Positions 6,460 to 13,765 of a stretch of DNA of 23,160 nt are shown here, piece after piece; position 1 is the first letter of the stretch, and each line of letters opens with the position of its first letter. The stretch is from JBARRS01 sp049644345 (GTDB lineage Bacteria > Actinomycetota > Thermoleophilia > Gaiellales > Gaiellaceae): positions 1 through 23,160 of the forward strand of contig JBARRS010000126.1 in assembly GCA_049644345.1 (NCBI GenBank), written 5' to 3'. A program made the translations under genes and the position numbers. The notes under the pieces were generated by a model. The model was not told the origin of the DNA. It searched no databases and worked only from the letters and a program-made list of their open reading frames with translations.

Positions 6460-7660
6460 GCTCCCAGGCGTTCGCCATCGCGATCCGCTGGATCGGCGTC
6501 GGGTGATTCTCGAGCATCATGTAGTCCCACAGGGGCGGGCGTGGCTGGGCAAGGTCGGTCGAGGACAAGCGCATGAACAACTGGCGGGCGGCGCCGGGAT
6601 CGTGCGTCGTCCTGAGCGCCATCCAGTCCGCCTCGGCCTCGATGTGGCGCGAGACGGCGTTCTCGAACGGCGTTGCGACGATGCTGAGCACCGCGATCGC
6701 GAGCAGCGCAAAGGGGACGACCTCCGGCCGCTCCATGCCTCCCCGGCGGCGCGTGACCCCGGCGAGCACGAACAGCAGCGGCAGCTCGAACAGCGCCGCC
6801 CAGCCGATCCCCTTGAGCAGATGCCTTCGCGAGATGTGACCAAGCTCGTGTGCGGCGATCACGTCGATCGCGCGCCGAGAAAGACGCCCGTCGAAGAGCG
6901 TGTCCCAGAGCACGACGGTCGACGACGGTCCGTAGCCGACCGCCTCCGAGTTGATCAGGCGCGTGCGGTCGCTGACCCTCTCCACCCGAACCCGCGTGTG
7001 CGGCACGCCCTCGATCCGGGCAAACCGGCGTACGTCCGCAGCGATCGGCGGGTTTCGGATCGGGTGTGTCCCGATCGCCGAGACGAAGCCGAGCACGAAC
7101 ACGAGTCCCGCGCTGAAGGCGACGAGCAGCGCCCCCGCGGCGAGCCACCAGAGCCTGCGCAGCCGCCCGGCCAGCAGCATCAGGACCGTGAGCAGAATCG
7201 TCAGGCCGACCACCCTGCTGAGCAGGCTCGGCCACTGTCCGAGGGCCCAGCCGAGGTAGCTCTCCTTCGAGAGGTGGTAGCGCCGGTCCCACCAGAGGCC
7301 GAGGAGCCCGAACGGAAGCCCGGCGAGCCAGAGGCAGAGGGTCGCGAACGTCCCGACCATCACGCCGGTGCCGACCCGGCCGAGGTCGAAGCCGCCGGCG
7401 AGCCGGCGGCCGAGCAGCGCGAGCACGACGAGCACAAGCAGCTGAACCGCCGTCCCCACCGCCCAGTCGAGCCGAGTGAACCATTCGTAGTGCGCCGTCC
7501 GGTGCAGCTCGGCCGGGCTGAAGTAGTCACGCGGATCGATGCCGGACAGGTGCAGATCGCCGGGCACCTTGGACGTGCGCCAGAGAAGCCAGGAAGCCAC
7601 CGCCCAGACGCCGACGGCCGCCACTATCGTTGCGCCCTTGAGCACCCGGGTCGCCGTCAT
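6419..7660 (-). CDS. M48 family membrane metalloprotease (Ste24/CAAX-protease-like)
   Basis: This is an integral membrane zinc protease. The 413-residue protein has several hydrophobic segments (about 10-27, 67-85, 98-123, 149-166, 170-195, 286-301 and 315-331). The zinc motif HELGH is at 271-275, with the third ligand in IEAEAD (Glu341). NHPTPIQRIAMA near the C-terminus is the typical M48 end motif. Ste24 enzymes cut CAAX-type proteins in eukaryotes; bacterial substrates are generally unknown. The ATG at 7660 lies inside the 5' end of the divergent phosphoesterase gene. GTG codons at 7645 and 7624 are alternatives, and the last would remove the overlap. The 3' end overlaps the DUF3467 gene by 41 bases. 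Confidence 0.92.
   Translation of the reverse strand: MTATRVLKGATIVAAVGVWAVASWLLWRTSKVPGDLHLSGIDPRDYFSPAELHRTAHYEWFTRLDWAVGTAVQLLVLVVLALLGRRLAGGFDLGRVGTGVMVGTFATLCLWLAGLPFGLLGLWWDRRYHLSKESYLGWALGQWPSLLSRVVGLTILLTVLMLLAGRLRRLWWLAAGALLVAFSAGLVFVLGFVSAIGTHPIRNPPIAADVRRFARIEGVPHTRVRVERVSDRTRLINSEAVGYGPSSTVVLWDTLFDGRLSRRAIDVIAAHELGHISRRHLLKGIGWAALFELPLLFVLAGVTRRRGGMERPEVVPFALLAIAVLSIVATPFENAVSRHIEAEADWMALRTTHDPGAARQLFMRLSSTDLAQPRPPLWDYMMLENHPTPIQRIAMANAWELRSRRAARPPGGS
7625..7630 (+). promoter_or_regulatory. -10 box for the phosphoesterase operon, leaderless arrangement
   Basis: TATCGT lies 7 bases before the TTG at 7638. It sits inside the first codons of the divergent M48 protease gene if that gene starts at 7660. 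No clear -35 was found. Confidence 0.45.
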
Positions 7661-8369
7661 CTCGGACGTCCACGGTAACTGGCACGCGCTCGAAGCGGTC
7701 CTCGCCTCACTCGACGCCGATGCGCCCGACGAGGTGTGGTGCCTCGGCGACCTCGTCGGCTACGGCCCCGAGCCCAACCGCTGCTGCGAGGCGGTCGCCG
7801 CGCGCGCGCGCATCTGTCTGATCGGGAATCACGATCTGCTGGCATTGGGTAAGACGGTGCTCGAAGATGAGTTCAACCCCGACGCTGCCGCAGCCGCCCG
7901 CTGGACCCGGGCCGTGCTGAGCGACGAGTCACGCTCGTTTCTCGAGGGCCTCGAGCCCCAGGCACGGGCCGACGGCGCCGAGCTCTACCACGCGAGCCCG
8001 CGTGACCCCGTCTGGGAGTACGTGCTGTCGGCGGAAGCGGTCGTCGCCGCGTTCGCGTTGACCGACGGCCCGCTGATCCTGGTCGGCCACAGCCACATCC
8101 CGCTCGCGATCGCGCTCGAGAACGACGAGCTCTCAGGCGGCGTCGCGGGCGATGGCGAGGAGGCGGAGCTCGGCCGGGGACGCTGGCTCTTGAACCCGGG
8201 CTCGGTCGGGCAGCCGCGCGACGGCGACCCACGGGCCGGCTACCTCCTCCTCGAGGGCACGGGGGCACGCTTCAGGCGCGTGCCGTATCCGATCGAGCAG
8301 ACGCAGGCGGAGATTCGCGAGAGGGGGCTCCCGGATGCGCTGGCGGAACGCCTGGCTCACGGCGTGTAG
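7638..8369 (+). CDS. Metallophosphoesterase, YfcE/MJ0936-like
   Basis: The 243-residue protein carries the full two-metal calcineurin-like signature: SDVHGN (Asp10, His12), GDLVGYGP (Asp38), GNHD (64-66), HASPRDP, GHSHIP and NPGSVGQPRDG. Members cleave phosphodiesters or small phosphomonoesters; the natural substrate cannot be told from sequence. The TTG start puts SDVHGN right at the N-terminus, as in the family, and has a -10 box 7 bases upstream. The frame is open further upstream, but that part antiparallels the protease gene. The 3' end overlaps the next gene by 35 bases, so phosphoesterase, lipoprotein and kinase probably form one operon. Confidence 0.9.
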   Translation: MSTRVAVISDVHGNWHALEAVLASLDADAPDEVWCLGDLVGYGPEPNRCCEAVAARARICLIGNHDLLALGKTVLEDEFNPDAAAAARWTRAVLSDESRSFLEGLEPQARADGAELYHASPRDPVWEYVLSAEAVVAAFALTDGPLILVGHSHIPLAIALENDELSGGVAGDGEEAELGRGRWLLNPGSVGQPRDGDPRAGYLLLEGTGARFRRVPYPIEQTQAEIRERGLPDALAERLAHGV

Positions 8370-8712
8370 CTGCCTCGTCCTCGCAGCCGGCTGCGGCGGC
8401 GGGTCGAAGCCGAGGCAGGCCCAGCCTCGGATCCCGGCCGACGTTGCTCATCGGCTCGCCGGCGAGAGCGACGCGGTAGCCCGCAGCCTCGACGCGGGCG
8501 ACCGATGTGCCGCGGCGCTCCAGGCGCAACAGCTTCAGCACGACGTCATCGGGTCGATCGCGAGCGTCCCCGCCTCGCTCCAAGAGACGTTGATGGGAAC
8601 GGCGAACGATCTCGCCGCTCGAGTTGGGCCGATCTGCCCGACGGAGAACGGGCCCGGCAAGGGCCACGGCAAGGGGCACAAGAAGAAGCACGACGGGGAG
8701 GGCGGCGACTGA
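8335..8712 (+). CDS. Small lipoprotein with Lys/His/Gly-rich tail, upstream of a Ser/Thr kinase
   Basis: The 125-residue protein has a lipoprotein signal (LVLAAGC, lipobox cysteine at 20) and then a helical domain of about 75 residues. Two cysteines bound that domain (GDRCAAAL and VGPICP) and could form a disulfide. The protein ends in a charged tail, GKGHGKGHKKKHDGEGGD, which could bind metal or anionic polymers. The ATG has GAGGGGG 7 bases upstream and lies inside the phosphoesterase gene. The stop codon TGA overlaps the proposed kinase start. Similar small helical lipoproteins beside Ser/Thr kinases are familiar from deep-branching actinobacteria; a sensor or ligand-binding role for the kinase is my inference. 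Confidence 0.85.
   Translation: MRWRNAWLTACSCLVLAAGCGGGSKPRQAQPRIPADVAHRLAGESDAVARSLDAGDRCAAALQAQQLQHDVIGSIASVPASLQETLMGTANDLAARVGPICPTENGPGKGHGKGHKKKHDGEGGD
8695..8711 (+). promoter_or_regulatory. Shine-Dalgarno and CTG start of the kinase
   Basis: GGGGAGGG (8695-8702) stands 6 bases before CTG (8709-8711). That CTG overlaps the lipoprotein TGA as CTGA, the same geometry as common ATGA couplings. The frame has no ATG, GTG or TTG between 8508 and the glycine-rich loop of the kinase. Confidence 0.65.
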
Positions 8713-9806
8713 GCACGAAGATCCTCTCGAGCGGCCGCTACCGGCTCCACGAGCCGCTCGGCCAGGGCGGGATGGCCGTCGTCTACCTTGCGCACGACTC
8801 GGAGCTCGACCGGACGGTGGCATTGAAGCTCCTCGCGGAGAACCTTGGTGCTGACCCGACCTTCCGGGCGCGCTTTCTTCGGGAGGCCCGGGTCGCGGCG
8901 CGGCTCGTCCACCCGAACATCGTCCAGCTCCTCGACGCCGGCGAGGACGAGGGGCGGCCGTTCATCGTCATGGAGTACGTCGACGGCGAGACGCTCGGCA
9001 ACGTGATCGCGAGCGGAGCGCTGCCGGCAGGCGAGGTCGTCGACATCGCGCTCCAGGTCTGCGGCGGCCTCGAGCATGCACACGCCAACGGCGTCGTCCA
9101 CCGCGACGTGAAGCCGGGCAACCTGCTTCGCCGCGGCGACGGCACCGTCAAGATCGCCGACTTCGGCATCGCGCGCGCGACCGAGGAGACGAGGCTGACC
9201 CAGATCGGAACCGTGCTCGGCACCGCCGAATACCTCTCGCCCGAGCAGGCGGCCGGCGAGGAGGTGACCGCCGCTGCGGACATCTATTCCCTCGGCGTCG
9301 TTCTCTACGAGCTGCTCACCGCGCAGACTCCTTACAGCTTCGAGTCGCTCGCAGAGCTCGGGCTGAAGCAACGCGAGGGCGCGATCACGCCCTTACGCGA
9401 CCTCGAGCCCTCGGTGCCGCCGGCGCTCGAGGAGATCGTGATGCGTTGCCTCGCCCGAAACCCGTCCTATCGACCCCGCTCGGCAGCCGAGCTTGCGCGC
9501 GAACTGGCAGCGGGCTCACCCGACCCGCCGACGCAGCCGCTTCCTTCATCGAGCGGGGTCGAGGCGACGACTGTGACGCGGCCTCCCCGGACGATCTCCG
9601 TCTCGCGCCGGGAATGGTTCTGGCTCGGCATCGCAGCGGCGGTCGTCCTCATTGCCGTGCTGATCGGCGTCGGAATCGCGGCGACCCGCGGAGGCTCGAA
9701 GGCCGCTCCGTCCCGGAGCGCCGGCGTCACCGGGATCCCGCGGGGCTCGAACCCCGCGGCTGAGGCGCGGAATCTCCGCGACTGGCTTAGAGCTCGTTCG
9801 CGCTGA
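8709..9806 (+). CDS. Membrane-anchored Ser/Thr protein kinase (PknB-like, no PASTA domains)
   Basis: The 365-residue protein opens directly into a Hanks-type kinase domain. The glycine loop GQGGMAVVY is at 18-26, followed by VALK with Lys40 and Glu59 in helix C. HRDVKPGN is at 131-138, DFG at 151-153, and the activation loop has TRLTQIGTVLGTAEYLSPEQ. A Pro/Ser/Thr-rich linker (about 268-300), one transmembrane helix (about 304-326) and a 39-residue outer tail ending RNLRDWLRARSR follow. PASTA repeats, usual in PknB, are absent. The only start that fits the domain is CTG. The next upstream start (ATG 8505) would add 68 Arg-rich residues that mirror the lipoprotein gene. The stop directly abuts the stop of the convergent sigma factor gene. 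Confidence 0.92.
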   Translation: MSTKILSSGRYRLHEPLGQGGMAVVYLAHDSELDRTVALKLLAENLGADPTFRARFLREARVAARLVHPNIVQLLDAGEDEGRPFIVMEYVDGETLGNVIASGALPAGEVVDIALQVCGGLEHAHANGVVHRDVKPGNLLRRGDGTVKIADFGIARATEETRLTQIGTVLGTAEYLSPEQAAGEEVTAAADIYSLGVVLYELLTAQTPYSFESLAELGLKQREGAITPLRDLEPSVPPALEEIVMRCLARNPSYRPRSAAELARELAAGSPDPPTQPLPSSSGVEATTVTRPPRTISVSRREWFWLGIAAAVVLIAVLIGVGIAATRGGSKAAPSRSAGVTGIPRGSNPAAEARNLRDWLRARSR

Positions 9807-10394
9807 CTAAATGCCGAGCTTCTCGGCCTCGCGGGCCTTCTCGCCGAACGTGATCCCCTCGCGCGCGAGCGCGAGTTGAACTTCTTCGCGCGCCTTGAAG
9901 ATCCGCCACTTCACCGTCGCAAGGGTCGTCTCGAGCGAGTCGGCGATCTCGTTGTACGAGAGGCCGACGACGTCGCGCAGGAGGAGCGCCATCTTCAGGT
10001 CGACGTTGAGCTCGTCGACGGCTCGCCAGAGCGCGTCGATCGTCTCGAGCTGCTCGGGCGGCGCATCGACGGCCTCGAGCGGCGGCAGATCGTCGATGGC
10101 CACGAGCGTGCGGGGTCGCCGCTCGCTCGCGCGCAACTCGTCGAGAACGCGGTTCTTCGTCACCTGGAAGAGCCACGTCGTGAACTTCGAGCGGAGCGAG
10201 AACTTCGGCAGGCCCTGGTAGACGCGGATGAACACTTCCTGCGTCAGATCCTCCGCGAGGGCGCGGTCGCCGACGAGCCGCAGCACGTAGTTGTAGATCG
10301 GCACCTCGTAGGCGCGGACGATCAGCGAGAAGGCGCGCTCGTCGCCTCTCTGGGCCTTCCGGAGGACCCCGTAATCAGGCTGGGCCAGAGACAA
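9807..10394 (-). CDS. RNA polymerase sigma factor, ECF/sigma-E-like
   Basis: The 195-residue protein has sigma region 2 (AFSLIVRAYEVPIYNYVLRL, then DLTQEVFIRVYQGL and FTTWLFQVTKNRVLDELR). A linker of about 40 residues leads to region 4 (LLLRDVVGLSYNEIADSLE, ATVKWRIFKAREEV). This two-domain layout is that of extracytoplasmic-function sigma factors. No anti-sigma gene adjoins it: the upstream neighbour is gpmI and the convergent one a kinase. The start is TTG at 10394, with TACACT 8 bases before it; no Shine-Dalgarno is seen. A tandem 11-bp repeat lies just upstream of the proposed -35. Kinase control of this sigma factor is possible but not shown. Confidence 0.93.
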   Translation of the reverse strand: MSLAQPDYGVLRKAQRGDERAFSLIVRAYEVPIYNYVLRLVGDRALAEDLTQEVFIRVYQGLPKFSLRSKFTTWLFQVTKNRVLDELRASERRPRTLVAIDDLPPLEAVDAPPEQLETIDALWRAVDELNVDLKMALLLRDVVGLSYNEIADSLETTLATVKWRIFKAREEVQLALAREGITFGEKAREAEKLGI

Positions 10395-10402
10395 GACTCA
10401 GT

Positions 10403-10429
10403 AGTGTAACTCGGGACGGGATCATTCAA
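10403..10429 (-). promoter_or_regulatory. Candidate promoter of the sigma factor gene
   Basis: On the minus strand TTGAAT (10429-10424) and TACACT (10408-10403) are 15 bases apart, slightly short of the usual 17. TACACT ends 8 bases before the TTG start, giving a nearly leaderless mRNA. The stretch is AT-rich against its surroundings. Confidence 0.45.
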
Positions 10430-11881
10430 TTAGGGATTTACCCGTGATTTACCCGTCATTTGTAAGGGTTTTTCAAAACCGAGCAGCTGGAGCGCCGTCG
10501 GGGCGAGGTCGGCCAACTCCCCGCCATCGGCGAGGCGAATTGTGTCGTCGGTCACGATCAGCGGCACCGCGTTGGAGGTATGAGCGGTGTGCGGGCCGAC
10601 GCCGTCGGGCGCGAGCATCTGCTCGGCATTCCCATGGTCGGCGGTGATCAGGCAGACGCCTCCGGCGCCCTCTACCGCTTCGACGACCTCGCCGAGGCAC
10701 CGGTCGGTGGTCTCGACCGCCTTCACGACGGCCGGAATCACTCCGCTGTGGCCCACCATGTCAGGGTTGGCGAAGTTGACGATCGCGAACCGGTAGCCGT
10801 CACCGATCTCGTCGCAGAACCGCGTCGCCACCTCCGGGGCGGACATCTCGGGCTTCTCGTCGTAGGTGTCGACGTCCCGCGGCGACGGCACGAGAATCCG
10901 GGTCTCTCCCTCCCACTCCTCCTCACGGCCGCCGTTGAAAAAGTATGTGACATGCGCGTACTTCTCGGTCTCCGCGACGTGGAGCTGGCGGGCACCATGC
11001 TCGGCCAGCACCTCGGCCATCGTCCCGTGGACGTTCTGTTCCTCGAAGGCGACCGGGCAATCGAAGTCGTCGCGGTAGCGGGTCATCGTCGTCAGGTCGA
11101 AGCCTGCCTCGAGCAGCTTCTGGGAGAGCTGGCGCGCCCGGTCGGGCCGGAAGTTGAAGAAGATCGCGGTGTCCTCGCGCCCGAGGCGCGGCCGCTGCCG
11201 GACGACCACCGGCTCGATGAACTCGTCCGTGACGTCTCGCTCGTAACTACGTCGAACGGCGTCGATCGGATCGTCGGCCTGCTCGCCGGCGCCGGCCACG
11301 ATCGCGTCGTAGGCCCGCTGCGTCCGCTCCCAGCGCTGGTCGCGGTCCATCGCGTAGAACCGGCCTGCGACCGTCGCGATCTTCTCGACGGGCAGCTCGG
11401 CCAGGTCGCGCACCGCAGACGTGGGCGAGACGTCCCGCCCGTCCGTGAAGGCGTGGATCCACGTCTTTTCAGGCGCGAACCGCAGCAGTGCGCGCAGGTG
11501 GTCGATGTGGGAGTGGACGCCTCCGTACGAGACGAGCCCGAGCAGGTGGACGCTTCGGCCATGGTCGAAGGCCGCCTCGAGCGCCGGGTTCTCGAAGAAG
11601 GACCCGTCCTCGATCGCCTTGTTGATCCGCATCAGGTCCTGGTAGAGGCGGCGGCCGGCGCCGATCGTCAGGTGACCGACCTCGGAGTTGCCCATCTGCC
11701 CGGGGGGAAGGCCCACCGCCTCGCCCGAGGCGTCGATCGTCGTGTGCGGGTAACGGCGCCAGAGCCCGTCGAAGACCGGCGTCTCCGCGAGGTCGACCGC
11801 GTTCCCCGGCCCCGGCGGCGCGCAGCCCCAGCCGTCGAGGATGACGAGCGCTACGAGGGGATACGGGCTGCCGTCTCGCAA
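10430..11881 (-). CDS. gpmI: 2,3-bisphosphoglycerate-independent phosphoglycerate mutase
   Basis: This enzyme interconverts 3- and 2-phosphoglycerate using two manganese ions and a phosphoserine. The 483-residue protein shows VILDGWG near residue 13, catalytic Ser66 in QMGNSEVGH, HSHIDHL, FTDGRDVSP, FFNFRPDRARQ, and the metal motifs NPDMVGHSG and ADHGNAE. It ends in MTGKS plus four residues. The start is TTG at 11881, inside the end of tpiA (31-base overlap), with no clear Shine-Dalgarno. The last roughly 15 codons are unusually AT-rich (TTA, AAA, AAT) and coincide with the tandem repeat before the sigma factor gene. It is the last gene of the gap-pgk cluster. Confidence 0.96.
   Translation of the reverse strand: MRDGSPYPLVALVILDGWGCAPPGPGNAVDLAETPVFDGLWRRYPHTTIDASGEAVGLPPGQMGNSEVGHLTIGAGRRLYQDLMRINKAIEDGSFFENPALEAAFDHGRSVHLLGLVSYGGVHSHIDHLRALLRFAPEKTWIHAFTDGRDVSPTSAVRDLAELPVEKIATVAGRFYAMDRDQRWERTQRAYDAIVAGAGEQADDPIDAVRRSYERDVTDEFIEPVVVRQRPRLGREDTAIFFNFRPDRARQLSQKLLEAGFDLTTMTRYRDDFDCPVAFEEQNVHGTMAEVLAEHGARQLHVAETEKYAHVTYFFNGGREEEWEGETRILVPSPRDVDTYDEKPEMSAPEVATRFCDEIGDGYRFAIVNFANPDMVGHSGVIPAVVKAVETTDRCLGEVVEAVEGAGGVCLITADHGNAEQMLAPDGVGPHTAHTSNAVPLIVTDDTIRLADGGELADLAPTALQLLGFEKPLQMTGKSRVNP
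10435..10456. repeat. Tandem 11-bp repeat upstream of the sigma factor promoter
   Basis: GATTTACCCGT occurs twice in direct succession (10435-10445 and 10446-10456). The spacing equals one helical turn. The repeat overlaps the last codons of gpmI in two different reading phases, so it does not make a protein repeat. The palindrome GGTTTT-TC-AAAACC follows at 10467-10480. Confidence 0.8.
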
Positions 11882-12537
11882 ATGGCGGCGAAGGAGTCGG
11901 GGTCCAGGGAGGCGCCGCCCACGAGCGCCCCGTCCACGTCAGGCTGCGCGAGCAGCTGAGCAGCGTTGTCCGGCTTGACGGAGCCGCCGTAGAGCACGGG
12001 CACGTCCAGGAGCGACTTGACGAAGGCGTGGGCCTCCTGCGCGATCTCCGGCGTCGCGGTCTTGCCGGTGCCGATCGCCCAGACCGGCTCGTACGCCACG
12101 ACGAGGTGCTCGTGGCGCGGGAGCACCGACACCTGCCGGCGGAGCACATCCTCGGTCTCGCCGCGCTCGCGCTCCTCCTCGAGCTCGCCGACGCAAGCGA
12201 TCACGCGCAGCCCGGCCTCGAGCGCCCGCTCGGTCCGCATCCGCACCGTCTCATCGGTCTCGCAGAAGTACTGGCGCCGCTCGGAGTGGCCGACGATCGC
12301 TCCTGCGACGGAGAGCTCGAGCAGGATCTGCGTGGAGACCTCGCCTGTGAAGGCGCCCTCGCTCTCCCAGTGGACGTTCTGGGCGAAGATGGTCCGCCCG
12401 CTTGCGACGGCCGCCCCGAGGGAGCCGAAGGGAGGGCAGACGACGACGTCGACTCCATCGGGCGGCGCGAACTCGGCGAAGAACGCCCTCGTCTCCGCCG
12501 GGCCCTTGTACATCTTCCAGTTGCCGGCGATCAGCAC
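11851..12537 (-). CDS. tpiA: Triosephosphate isomerase, compact
   Basis: This enzyme interconverts dihydroxyacetone phosphate and glyceraldehyde 3-phosphate. Catalytic residues are present: Lys8 in GNWKM, His84 in VGHSERR, Glu150 in AYEPVWAIGTG, and YGGSVKPDN near residue 183. The protein has 228 residues against about 250 in the family. The loss is in the loops before AYEPVW (RRQVSVLPRHEHLVV) and before the phosphate-binding YGGSV (KSLLDVPVLYGG). The start is GTG at 12537; CAGAAT 9 bases upstream could be a weak -10. It follows the PLP enzyme after 58 bases and overlaps gpmI by 31 bases. Confidence 0.96.
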   Translation of the reverse strand: MLIAGNWKMYKGPAETRAFFAEFAPPDGVDVVVCPPFGSLGAAVASGRTIFAQNVHWESEGAFTGEVSTQILLELSVAGAIVGHSERRQYFCETDETVRMRTERALEAGLRVIACVGELEEERERGETEDVLRRQVSVLPRHEHLVVAYEPVWAIGTGKTATPEIAQEAHAFVKSLLDVPVLYGGSVKPDNAAQLLAQPDVDGALVGGASLDPDSFAAICETAARIPS

Positions 12538-12595
12538 CGGCCGGCGATTCTGACGGATCCACTCCCTACGGGGGAACGCGGCGACCCCTTAACCG

Positions 12596-13765
12596 TCACA
12601 AACGTTCCACAGCTGCGGTGAGCCGGTCGAGCTCGTCCTCGGTGTTGAAGTAGTGAACCGACGCGCGGACGAGGGTGGGCAGACCTCGGGCGCGCGAATC
12701 GAGGAGCGTCGAGCTCGGATCCGAGACCGACACGTTGATCGCCTGCTCCGCCAGCCGCTTTCGCACCTGCTCGGCATCCACGCCGTCGACCGTGAAAGTG
12801 ACGATCCCGCAAGGTCGCTCGCCGAGATCGCGCACGGTTACGCCCGGCGCCTCGCCGAGCCGCGCCCGCAGACCGTCGGCAAGCGCCGAAACGCGCTCCC
12901 AGATCGCGTCGATTCCCCACCCGAGTGTGTAATCGATCGCGACGCCGAGGCCGGCCTTGCCGGCGTAGTTCTGCTCCCACTCCTCGAAGCGGCGCGAGTC
13001 AGGCCGCAGCTCGTACCGGTCGGGCTCGACCCAGTCTGCGGCGCGCATGTCGAGGAAGGGCGGCTCGAGCTCGCCCAACAGTCCGGAGCGGACGTAGAGG
13101 AAGCCGGTAGCACGGGGGCCGCGCAGGAACTTGCGACCCGTGACCGAGAGCATGTCGCACCCGATCGCGCCGACGTCGACGGGGAGCTGGCCGACCGACT
13201 GGCAGGCATCGAGCAGGAACGGGATGCCGGCCTTTCGCGCGACCGCGCCGATTTCCGCAGCCGGATTGACAAGGCCGCCGTTCGTCGGGACATGGGTGAC
13301 GGCGATCAGCTTGACGCGCTCGTCGATGAGGTTCCGCAGCGCTTCCGGATCGGTCTGTCCGCAAGGGTCGTTCGGGATCGCCTCAACCTTCGCGCCGGTT
13401 CGCGCGGTCGTCTGCAGGAAGGCGATGTAGTTGCTCACGTACTCGGAGACCGAGGTCAGGATTCGGTCGCCACGCGCAAGTGGAACCCCGTAGAACGCCA
13501 TGTCCCAGGCGCGCGTGGCACTCGAACAGAACGCGATCTCCTCGGGCCGCGCGCCGATCAACGCGGCGGCGGCTTCGTAGACGCGCTCGAGGGCTTCTTC
13601 GTTCTGCTCGTGGGCCTCGTAGCCGCCGATTCGCGCCTCGAGCTCCAGGTGACCGACGACCGCGTCGAGCACGGGCTGCGGCGGCAACGACGAGCCGGCG
13701 TTGTTGAGGTGGGTGACGTGCTCGCACCCGGGGGTCTCGCGCCGTGCACGGTCGACGTCGATCAT
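12596..13765 (-). CDS. Class V aminotransferase-fold PLP enzyme, not a typical cysteine desulfurase
   Basis: This is a fold-type I PLP enzyme of 389 residues. HLNNAGSSLPP is near the N-terminus, FCSSATRAWDMAFYG at the phosphate site, His158 in VTHVPTNGG, Asp186 and Gln189 in LLDACQS, and Schiff-base Lys212 in SVTGRKFLRGPRATGFLYV. The C-terminal domain ends VRASVHYFNTEDELDRL, as in SufS/CsdA relatives. The catalytic cysteine loop of desulfurases (usually in a GxHCA-type motif before the RAS segment) is missing; no Cys occurs in that part. A C-S lyase (EgtE-like) or epimerase-like role is possible but unproven. The ATG overlaps the pgk stop as ATGA, so it is coupled to pgk inside the glycolytic cluster. 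Confidence 0.85.
   Translation of the reverse strand: MIDVDRARRETPGCEHVTHLNNAGSSLPPQPVLDAVVGHLELEARIGGYEAHEQNEEALERVYEAAAALIGARPEEIAFCSSATRAWDMAFYGVPLARGDRILTSVSEYVSNYIAFLQTTARTGAKVEAIPNDPCGQTDPEALRNLIDERVKLIAVTHVPTNGGLVNPAAEIGAVARKAGIPFLLDACQSVGQLPVDVGAIGCDMLSVTGRKFLRGPRATGFLYVRSGLLGELEPPFLDMRAADWVEPDRYELRPDSRRFEEWEQNYAGKAGLGVAIDYTLGWGIDAIWERVSALADGLRARLGEAPGVTVRDLGERPCGIVTFTVDGVDAEQVRKRLAEQAINVSVSDPSSTLLDSRARGLPTLVRASVHYFNTEDELDRLTAAVERL

Noticed and set aside
6503..7678. 391-codon frame opposite the M48 protease
   Set aside because: The product is extremely rich in Glu, Pro, Arg and Gln with no domain; the opposite strand codes a clear metalloprotease.
9738..9759. CCGCGGGG-CTCGAA-CCCCGCGG, resembling a tRNA T arm on the minus strand
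   Set aside because: The loop has 6 bases instead of 7, no other cloverleaf part is nearby, and the sequence lies inside the kinase gene.
10580..11959. Long open frame on the plus strand opposite gpmI
   Set aside because: It is the antisense shadow of gpmI. Composition is Arg/Asp/Val/Leu-rich without motifs, as expected of GC-rich antisense frames.
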